Position numbers and translations under genes: made by a program. DNA of 64,000 nt, from contig NZ_JAJGSX010000022.1 in NCBI RefSeq assembly GCF_021245725.1, positions 62,001 to 126,000 of the forward strand. The letters are read 5' to 3'. The stretch's first letter is position 1; every line of letters begins with the position of its first letter. Origin of the DNA: Pseudonocardia sp. TRM90224 (GTDB taxonomy: Bacteria; Actinomycetota; Actinomycetes; Mycobacteriales; Pseudonocardiaceae). Shown piece after piece: positions 57,793 to 64,000 of this stretch. Under the pieces are notes generated by a model. It had not been told where the DNA came from. It searched no databases and was given only the letters and a program-made list of their open reading frames with translations.

Positions 57793-58965
57793 ATGACCCA
57801 CCGGATCGTCGTGGCCGGCGGCGGGTACGCCGGTCTCGTCACCGCAACCCGCCTCGCGTACCGGACCAGCCCCTCCGACGTCCGGATCACCGTCGTGAAC
57901 GGTCGACCGCAGTTCGTCGAGCGGGTGCGGCTGCACCAGCTCATGGCCGGGCAGCGGCTGCGCGGCACGTCCATCGCGCAGCTGGTGGCAGGTACCGGCA
58001 TCGACGTGGTGATCGACCACATCACCGGCATCGACGCCGAAGCCCGGCTGGTGCACCTCGCCGGCTCGCCCGACCTCCAGTACGACACGCTCGTCTACGC
58101 GCTCGGCAGCGGTATCGGGCGCACCGACGTCCCCGGCGCCGCCGAGCACGCCTACGCGCTCGCCGACCTGGCCTCCGCCGAGACCGCGGCGGCGGACATC
58201 AGGTCGATCGCGGCGGCCGGCGGCACGGTCACGATCGTCGGGGCCGGGGCCTCGGGGATCGAGGCGGTTGCGGAGCTCGCCGAGTCGCTGCCGAGCCTGC
58301 ACGTACAGCTGGTCTCGGCCGACGAGCCCGGCTCATGGCTGTCGGAGCGGGGGCGCGACCACTTGCGCGCCACGTTCGACCGGCTGGGTGTCGCCGTGCA
58401 CGCAGGATCGCCCGTGCGTGCCGTGTGCTCCGAGGGGACGCACCTGGGCGACGAGCTCCTGCCGTCCGATGCCGTCATCTGGGCGGCGGGTCTGCGGGTG
58501 CCGCCGACCGCGTTCGAGGCGGGCATCACCACCGACGTCGACGGCCGCATCCGCACCGACAGCACCCTGCGCTCGATCTCCCACCCGGAGATCTACGGGG
58601 TCGGCGACGCCGCGCTCGTGCACACGCCCGAGGGCCCGCCGGTGCGGATGGGATGCGGCACGGGGATGCCGATGGGCTTCAGGGTCGCCGACACCATCGC
58701 CGCCCGCATCGCCGGAAAGCCAGGCTCGCCGCACCTGCCGCGCTACTACCTGCAGAACCTCAGCCTCGGGCGCCGCGACGGTCTCATCCAGGTGCTGCAC
58801 CGCGACGACAGCCCGCGCAACGCCGTCCTGACCGGCCGGCCGGCAGCGGCGTTCAAGGAGGCCGTCGTGCGGGGCACGCTCATCGCTATCCGCCACCCGC
58901 GGCTCTACGTCGCGCCGCCGCCCGCCCGCCGGAAGTGTGACGTGGCACACACAGCCCATCCCTAG
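57793..58965 (+). CDS. FAD-dependent pyridine nucleotide-disulfide-type oxidoreductase (NDH-2-like)
   Basis: 390 residues, with AGGAG before the ATG. The FAD loop is RIVVAGGGYAGLVTATRLA, the NAD(P) loop is TVTIVGAGASGIEAVAELAESL, and the FAD-binding Asp is in IYGVGDAALVHTP. There is no redox-active Cys pair, so it resembles type II NADH dehydrogenases or AIF-like enzymes rather than disulfide reductases. It is the expected target of the ECF41 sigma factor encoded upstream. Confidence 0.88.
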   Translation: MTHRIVVAGGGYAGLVTATRLAYRTSPSDVRITVVNGRPQFVERVRLHQLMAGQRLRGTSIAQLVAGTGIDVVIDHITGIDAEARLVHLAGSPDLQYDTLVYALGSGIGRTDVPGAAEHAYALADLASAETAAADIRSIAAAGGTVTIVGAGASGIEAVAELAESLPSLHVQLVSADEPGSWLSERGRDHLRATFDRLGVAVHAGSPVRAVCSEGTHLGDELLPSDAVIWAAGLRVPPTAFEAGITTDVDGRIRTDSTLRSISHPEIYGVGDAALVHTPEGPPVRMGCGTGMPMGFRVADTIAARIAGKPGSPHLPRYYLQNLSLGRRDGLIQVLHRDDSPRNAVLTGRPAAAFKEAVVRGTLIAIRHPRLYVAPPPARRKCDVAHTAHP

Positions 58966-59048
58966 GCGGGTCGACACGGTCGTCCTCCACGAGGATCACT
59001 CGACGGGATCGGTATCGGAGACGTCGTGAAAGCACGAAGAGGTCTGGC

Positions 59049-61670
59049 ATGACCGCGGGCTCGCTCCTGCGCGCGTGGCGGCAGCGCCGCGCGATGACGC
59101 AGGAGGAGCTGGCCGCGCGGGCCGGCCTGAACGTGCGGACGGTCCGCAGGCTGGAGACGGGAGCGTCGTCGCGGAAGCCGCAGAGCACAACCGTCCGGCT
59201 GCTGATGACGGCGCTCGAGCTGGCTCCCGCCGAGCAGGCGGTGCTGCTCGACGCGATCGGCTCGGCCGGGCCGGCCGGGCCGGCCGGGCAGGATGGGCCC
59301 GCCGGGCCGGGTGGACCGGATGGGCCCGGTGGATCGGGTGGACCTGGTGGGACAGGCGGTCCGGTCGGGTGGGTGGTCCCTCGCCAGCTGCCCGCGGCGT
59401 CGCCCGCGTTCACCGGCAGGTTCGCCGAGATCGCCGAGCTGGAGCGGCTCGTCGTCGCCGACCCGGGAGCGGTGGTCGTCGCCGCGATCGACGGAATGGC
59501 CGGTATCGGCAAGACGACGCTCGCGGTTCAGGTTGCGCACCGCGTCGCCGCCCGCTGCCCCGACGGACAGATCTTCCTCGACCTGCACGGGTTCACCGAC
59601 GGGATCGACCCGGTCGGTCCGGCCGCGGCGCTCGACCGCGTGCTGCGCGCGTTCGGCGTGCAGGGCCACCGCATCCCGGCCGGGGTCGAGGAGCGCGCCG
59701 CGATGTACCGCAGCCACCTCGCCGGCCGCAAGGTCCTGCTGGTGCTGGACAACGCGGTGGAGGAGGAGCAGGTCGCGCCGCTGCTGCCGGGCGGCCCCGG
59801 CTGCATAGTCGTGATCACGAGCAGGCGGCGGCTCAGCGGCCTCGACTGCGTGCGCGCCCTCTCGGTCGGTCCGATGTCGCCCGTCGACGCGGTCGAGCTG
59901 CTCACCCGCGCCGTCGGGAAGCCGCGGATGCTGGACGAGCCGCCGGAAGAGCTCGCGCAGGTCGTGGAGCTGTGCGGCCGGCTGCCGCTGGCGATCCGGG
60001 TCGCGGCGGCGCGGATGCGCTCGCACCCGACGTGGAAGGCCGAGAACCTGATCGAGCGACTCGTCGATCACCGGCACCGGCTGGCGGAGCTCGACGCGGG
60101 CGCCAAGCTGAACGTCACGGCTGCGCTGGACCTCTCCTACCAGCAGCTGGCCGAGGCCGAGCGGCGGCTCTACCGGCTGTGCGGGCTGCATCCGGGCGCG
60201 GACATGGCGATCGCCGCCGTCGCCGCGCTCGTCGACTCCTCGATAGGCAACACGGAGCGGCTGGTCGAGAGGTTGCTCGACGCGCATCTCCTCGACGAGC
60301 CCGTGGCGGGGCGCTTCAGCTTCCACGACCTCACCCGCGCACATGCCGCAGGCGTCTCGGCACGTGTCGACCCCGACGCCGAACGGGCCGCCGCGCTCGA
60401 CCGGCTGGCCGACCACTACTGCGCGGCGGCGTCGGCCGCGATGGAGCTCGTGCATCCGTACGAGCGCGACCGGCGGCCGATGCCGTACGCCGAGGGGGCG
60501 TCCGACGTCGTGTTCGGGAACGAACCCGACGCGGTCGGGTGGCTCGACGCGGAGCTGCAGAACATCCTCGACCTCGCGCGCGGCGGGCGGGACGACCACG
60601 TCATCTACCTCGCCGGCGTGCTCGGGCTGCACTTGCGGGTCGGGTGCCGCTACGGGGAGGCGAACCGGCTGCTCACCTACGCGCTCGACGCCGCTCGCGC
60701 ACTGGCGGACCGCTCCGCAGAGCTCGACGTGCTGGTCGAGCTCGGCACGATCCACCGGCTGATCGAGCAGCCGGGGCAGGCGACCGACCACTACCGTCGC
60801 GCGCTTGCCGTCGCGCTCGACATCGACGACCGAACCGGCGAGGTGCGCGCGCTGATCGGCTTGGGCGAGCTGCACCGCGCGAAGGACCGGTTCGCCAAGG
60901 CGGAGCACTTCTACGAGCGCGCCCGCGAGCGGGCCCGCGGGCGGACACCCGCCGGGAGCGACCTCGAAGCGTCGTGCGGGCTGGGCTGGATCAGCCTGTC
61001 CCAGGGGATCCCCGCGGTCGACCGGTTCGAGGAGGCGGTGGCGACCGCACGGGTGGTCGGGCACCGGCTCTTCGAGCTGGACGCCCTGCGCGGGCTCGGG
61101 CACGCCCACCGGCTGCGCGGTGCGCACGACGAGGCGATGCGCTGCTTCGAGGAAGCCCTGCGCATCGCGCGCATCACCAAGGCCCAGCACGGTGAGACCG
61201 GTGTGCTCGTCGGGATCGCGTGGCTGCAACGGCAGCTCGGCCGCCACGACAAGGCCGTCGAGACCTACTCGCAGGCGTTGACGCTCGCTAGGCAGTCGGA
61301 GAACCACAACTACGTCTTCGAATCGCTGCACGGCATCGGGCGGGCGCACCAGCACCTCGGCGACCCGTCCAGGGCGCTCGCCCTCCACGAGGAGGCGTTG
61401 CGGCTGGCGGCCGGGTTGGAGCAGCTCGGCGACCAGGTGCGCGCGCACGACGGGCTCGCGCATGCGCACCGGGCGTTGGGCCATGCCGAGTCGGCGCGGC
61501 ACCACTGGCGGCGCGCGCTGGATCTCTTCGCCGTGCTGGGGACGGAACGCACCGGCGAGTTCGGCGCAGGCGTCGCTGCGATCCGGGCGAACCTGGCGGC
61601 TACGGAATCGCGACGCACGGAAGTGGGACGGCGGTCCGTCGGCGCGGCTGATAAAGTGCTCGGCGAGTGA
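59049..61670 (+). CDS. XRE-NB-ARC-TPR regulator with collagen-like linker
   Basis: 873 residues. Residues 5-60 are an XRE helix-turn-helix (LLRAWRQRRAMTQEELAARAGLNVRTVRRLETG). Residues 71-107 are twelve perfect Gly-X-Y triplets (GPAGPAGQDGPAGPGG...). Residues ~120-400 are an NB-ARC-type ATPase with Walker A GMAGIGKTT and Walker B VLLVLDNA. The remainder, to 850, is TPR repeats. This is the STAND regulator layout (GutR/AfsR-like) with an unusual linker. Upstream lies the oxidoreductase gene; downstream the ABC-F gene with its own leader. Confidence 0.9.
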   Translation: MTAGSLLRAWRQRRAMTQEELAARAGLNVRTVRRLETGASSRKPQSTTVRLLMTALELAPAEQAVLLDAIGSAGPAGPAGQDGPAGPGGPDGPGGSGGPGGTGGPVGWVVPRQLPAASPAFTGRFAEIAELERLVVADPGAVVVAAIDGMAGIGKTTLAVQVAHRVAARCPDGQIFLDLHGFTDGIDPVGPAAALDRVLRAFGVQGHRIPAGVEERAAMYRSHLAGRKVLLVLDNAVEEEQVAPLLPGGPGCIVVITSRRRLSGLDCVRALSVGPMSPVDAVELLTRAVGKPRMLDEPPEELAQVVELCGRLPLAIRVAAARMRSHPTWKAENLIERLVDHRHRLAELDAGAKLNVTAALDLSYQQLAEAERRLYRLCGLHPGADMAIAAVAALVDSSIGNTERLVERLLDAHLLDEPVAGRFSFHDLTRAHAAGVSARVDPDAERAAALDRLADHYCAAASAAMELVHPYERDRRPMPYAEGASDVVFGNEPDAVGWLDAELQNILDLARGGRDDHVIYLAGVLGLHLRVGCRYGEANRLLTYALDAARALADRSAELDVLVELGTIHRLIEQPGQATDHYRRALAVALDIDDRTGEVRALIGLGELHRAKDRFAKAEHFYERARERARGRTPAGSDLEASCGLGWISLSQGIPAVDRFEEAVATARVVGHRLFELDALRGLGHAHRLRGAHDEAMRCFEEALRIARITKAQHGETGVLVGIAWLQRQLGRHDKAVETYSQALTLARQSENHNYVFESLHGIGRAHQHLGDPSRALALHEEALRLAAGLEQLGDQVRAHDGLAHAHRALGHAESARHHWRRALDLFAVLGTERTGEFGAGVAAIRANLAATESRRTEVGRRSVGAADKVLGE

Positions 61671-61692
61671 TCATCGGTTGAGGAGCGCAGTG

Positions 61693-61722
61693 ATGACAGG
61701 AGACGACGACATCTCCGGGTGA
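61693..61722 (+). CDS. Upstream leader peptide of the ABC-F gene
   Basis: A nine-codon frame, MTGDDDISG, with GAGGAG seven bases before its ATG, ending 79 bases before the ABC-F start. Its last codons lie inside the left arm of a hairpin. Short leader peptides of this kind let drug-stalled ribosomes switch on ABC-F resistance genes. Translation is inferred. Confidence 0.5.
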   Translation: MTGDDDISG

Positions 61723-61782
61723 GACCTGGAGCAGCCATGTCGTCGATCAGTCTCCTCCCTGCCGGGTGCCGTCCCGGGCAGG
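61704..61782 (+). promoter_or_regulatory. Attenuator-like leader hairpins of the ABC-F gene
   Basis: Stem 1: CGACGACAT (61704-61712) pairs perfectly with 61737-61745, with an inner CTCC/GGAG pair. Its left arm is part of the leader peptide frame. Stem 2: CCTGCC-GGG (61758-61766) pairs with CCC-G-GGCAGG (61773-61782) with one bulged base, 20 nt before the start codon and just ahead of the ribosome site AAGGG. The arrangement suggests ribosome-controlled attenuation or start-site masking. Confidence 0.5.
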
Positions 61783-61801
61783 CCTCACTCAAGGGCGTTC
61801 C

Positions 61802-63433
61802 ATGTCCGACACCTTCATCACCTGCACCGATCTGTCGTTCTCGTGGCCTGACGACACGCCGGTCTTCCAGGAACTCTCCTTCACCGTCGGCGCCGGCCGC
61901 ACCGGGCTCGTCGCGCCGAACGGTGCCGGCAAGAGCACTTTGCTCAAGCTGATCGCCGGCGAGTACCGGCCGAGCGCCGGCTCGGTGTCGGTCGCGGGAG
62001 TGCTCGGGCACCTCCCGCAGAGCCTGCCGTTCCTCGGCGAGCTGACCGTGGCCGAGGTGCTCGGCATCGCGCCCGTGATCGCCGCGATCGACGCCGTCGA
62101 ATCCGGCGACGCGAGCGAGGAGCACTTCGCCATCATCGGCAACGACTGGGACGTCGAAGAGCGCACTCGCGCCGAGCTCGACCGGCTCGGCCTCACCGGC
62201 CTCGAACTCGACCGCCGGCTCTCGACGCTCAGCGGGGGACAGGTCGTCTCGATCGGGCTGGCCGCGCAGCTGCTCAAGCGCCCGGACGTGCTGCTGCTCG
62301 ACGAGCCCACCAACAACCTCGACCTCGACGCCCGCCGCGCGCTGTACGGCGTGCTGGAGGAATGGACCGGTTGCCTGCTGCTGGTCAGCCACGACCGGGC
62401 CCTGCTCGACCGGATGGACCGCATCGCCGAGCTCGACCGCGGCGAGCTGCGGTTCTTCGGGGGCAACTTCACGGAGTACACCGATGCCCTGCGCGCCGCA
62501 CGGGCTGTCGCCGAGAAGAACGTCCGCAACGCCGAGCAGGACGTCAAGCGTGAGAAGCGCGAGATGCAGCAGGCCCGCGAGCGTGCGGCGCGCCGCGCGG
62601 GGACGGCCGCCCGCAACATCAAGAGCGCCGGGTTGCCGAAGATCGTCGCGGGCAAGCTGAAGCGGGACGCGCAGCAGTCGGCGGGCAAGGCCGACGGCGT
62701 GCATTCCGCGCGGGTCGGCGACGCCAAGGCGCGGCTGGACGAGGCGAGCCGGGCCGTGCGCGACGAGCAGTCGATCGCGCTGGAGCTTCCGGAGACGAAC
62801 GTCCCCGCCGGGCGGACCGTGTTCCTCGGCGAAGGGATCGTGGTCCGCGACCTCTTCGCGGGCGACGGGGTCGACCTGGTGATCCGCGGACCCGAGCGGA
62901 TCGCGCTGACCGGCGCCAACGGCACCGGGAAGTCGACGCTGCTGCGGGTCGTGAACGGGGAGCTCATCCCCGAGCGCGGCACCGTCACGAGTGCCGACGG
63001 TCGGGTCGCCTACCTGTCGCAGCGGCTGGACCTGCTGGATCTCGACAGCACCGTGCTGGAGAGCCTCACCGCCGCCGCCCCCGCGATGCCGCAGTCGCGA
63101 CGCATGAACGTGCTCGCCCGGTTCCTGTTCAAGGGCCAGCGCATCCACCTGCCGATCCGGGCCCTGTCCGGTGGCGAGCGGCTGCGCGCGACGCTCGCGT
63201 GCGTCCTCTACGCGGAGCCCGCGCCGCACCTGCTGCTGCTGGACGAGCCGACGAACAACCTCGACCTGGTCAGCGTCGGCCAGCTGGAGAGCGCGCTGGC
63301 GGCGTACGAGGGTGCGTTCGTGGTCGTCAGCCACGACGAGCGGTTCCTCGCCGAGATCAAGATCGACCGGTGGCTGCGGCTGGAGCGTGGGCGGTTGCTA
63401 GCCGGCGGCCCGCCCGTCACGGATCGGGGATGA
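61802..63433 (+). CDS. ABC-F family ATPase (ribosome-protection type)
   Basis: 543 residues from the ATG at 61802. There are two ATP-binding cassettes without membrane parts: Walker A VAPNGAGKST and TGANGTGKST; signatures LSGGQ and LSGGER; Walker B LLLDEPTNNLDL in both. The long charged linker (residues ~235-340: EKNVRNAEQDVKREKREMQQARERAARR...) reaches into the ribosome in this family. ABC-F proteins either dislodge antibiotics or act in translation. The leader peptide and hairpins upstream favour an inducible antibiotic-resistance type. Confidence 0.9.
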   Translation: MSDTFITCTDLSFSWPDDTPVFQELSFTVGAGRTGLVAPNGAGKSTLLKLIAGEYRPSAGSVSVAGVLGHLPQSLPFLGELTVAEVLGIAPVIAAIDAVESGDASEEHFAIIGNDWDVEERTRAELDRLGLTGLELDRRLSTLSGGQVVSIGLAAQLLKRPDVLLLDEPTNNLDLDARRALYGVLEEWTGCLLLVSHDRALLDRMDRIAELDRGELRFFGGNFTEYTDALRAARAVAEKNVRNAEQDVKREKREMQQARERAARRAGTAARNIKSAGLPKIVAGKLKRDAQQSAGKADGVHSARVGDAKARLDEASRAVRDEQSIALELPETNVPAGRTVFLGEGIVVRDLFAGDGVDLVIRGPERIALTGANGTGKSTLLRVVNGELIPERGTVTSADGRVAYLSQRLDLLDLDSTVLESLTAAAPAMPQSRRMNVLARFLFKGQRIHLPIRALSGGERLRATLACVLYAEPAPHLLLLDEPTNNLDLVSVGQLESALAAYEGAFVVVSHDERFLAEIKIDRWLRLERGRLLAGGPPVTDRG

Positions 63434-63959
63434 CGACCGTCGAGAGGATCCGGCGTACGCGGCCAGCCCCCGGCTGGTTCTCGATGAACGGCGCCAGCGC
63501 CTCCTGCAGCTTGGCCTGCAGCTCGGCGAACTCGGCGTCGGACAGCCACAGCGCGCCCTGCCGCATGCCGACCCCGTCCGCCATCGGGTCGAGCACCTCC
63601 CGGCCGAGGTAGCGGTCGAAGTCGGCCGCGAGGCCGGCCATGAAGACCGTGAACATCGCCCGGAGGCGCTCCCGGTCGACGCCTTCGTTGTCGGCGTCGC
63701 CCGCTGCGGTGTTGAGCGTGTAGGTGCGCTCGACCGTGCCCCGCACCCGCCGCTCGTCGGTGACGAGCAGCACACCGGCCTGCACGAGAGTCGCGACGTG
63801 CCGGTAGAGCGTTGTCGTCGGAACGTCCGGCAGCAGCTCGGCGAGCTGCCCGGTGGTCTGCGGGCGGCCGACGAGCGCCTGCACGATCCGCCACCGGACC
63901 GGGTGGTGCAGCAGATCCACGAGCGAGGGGGTGGGTGCCATCTCGACGACTGTTTCCAT
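63417..63959 (-). CDS. ArsR-like helix-turn-helix regulator
   Basis: 180 residues from the ATG at 63959; a GTG at 63989 gives ten extra codons. HTH: LVDLLHHPVRWRIVQALVGRPQTTGQLAELLPDVPTTTLYRHVATLVQAGVLLVTDERRVRGTVERTYTL. A helical C-terminal region follows with DRYLGREVLDPMADGVGMRQGALWLSDAEFAELQAKLQEAL. It overlaps the convergent ABC-F gene by 17 bp. An AT-rich ATTATTA lies just upstream of the ATG, so the transcript may be leaderless. Confidence 0.85.
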   Translation of the reverse strand: METVVEMAPTPSLVDLLHHPVRWRIVQALVGRPQTTGQLAELLPDVPTTTLYRHVATLVQAGVLLVTDERRVRGTVERTYTLNTAAGDADNEGVDRERLRAMFTVFMAGLAADFDRYLGREVLDPMADGVGMRQGALWLSDAEFAELQAKLQEALAPFIENQPGAGRVRRILSTVVIPDP

Positions 63960-64000
63960 TTCTGGTAATAATGCAGGTGTCGGGATCACTTTAGGACAGG

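Overview
The window is very GC-rich, gene-dense DNA with many GTG starts, ATGA/GTGA start-stop overlaps, SARP/AfsR-type regulators, ECF sigma factors, a DUF222/HNH endonuclease, an F420-type luciferase-like oxidoreductase and a nonribosomal peptide synthetase. Together these point to a chromosomal segment of a filamentous or related actinomycete. A Pseudonocardiaceae member (Pseudonocardia-like) is my best guess, but nothing in the sequence settles the genus. Layout: 1-1.74 kb is the end of an operon (class II aldolase, HD-domain oxygenase-like protein, BASS transporter). 1.76-3.94 kb is a divergent MFS pump/ArsR pair. 3.95-14.2 kb is a complete uptake-and-catabolism operon: Gfo/Idh dehydrogenase, three amidohydrolase-fold proteins (one without most metal ligands), a DHDPS-family aldolase/lyase, a CUT1 ABC importer without its own ATPase, a creatininase-family hydrolase and an enolase-superfamily enzyme. 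It is followed convergently by an IclR regulator. Similar dyad sequences lie before the operon and before the regulator gene, so this is probably one regulon for an unidentified, perhaps cyclic, polyol, sugar acid or lactone. 14.2-20.5 kb holds assorted enzymes, a DUF222/HNH gene and an 0.8-kb gene-free tract full of repeats. 20.6-32.6 kb is a small biosynthetic locus: LysR, two NRPS genes, a divergent SigX5-type sigma factor and a SnoaL-like protein. The NRPS line reads A-PCP-C / half C-A-PCP-C-A-PCP-TE, which would make a tripeptide. Its middle unit is probably Ser, its second C domain has HD in place of HH, and its thioesterase has Cys in place of Ser. 32.7-41.2 kb holds an SSS-transporter/F420-oxidoreductase operon with a divergent XRE-cupin regulator, a TerD-vWA fusion and several hydrolases and acetyltransferases. 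41.3-43.9 kb carries an unusual unit: a tRNA-like gene with perfect stems but a six-nucleotide anticodon loop, then a tRNA-Arg(CCG)-like gene, then a 785-residue protein of unknown function 25 nt further on. 43.9-52 kb is dense in regulators (GntR-TetR fusion, small SARP, TetR, ArsR-like, a 1045-residue AfsR-like protein) around a secreted serine hydrolase. 52-64 kb contains a GT-C membrane protein, a DesK-type two-component system, a Wzz-like protein, an ECF41 sigma factor with its usual oxidoreductase partner, an XRE/NB-ARC/TPR regulator with a collagen-like linker, and an ABC-F gene with an apparent attenuator leader and a convergent HTH regulator. Two families of long inverted repeats recur at gene 3' ends: GTCGACAACGAC-type at 1.7 and 37.4 kb, and ACTTCCCCACCGTTTTG-type at 32.7 and 38.3 kb.
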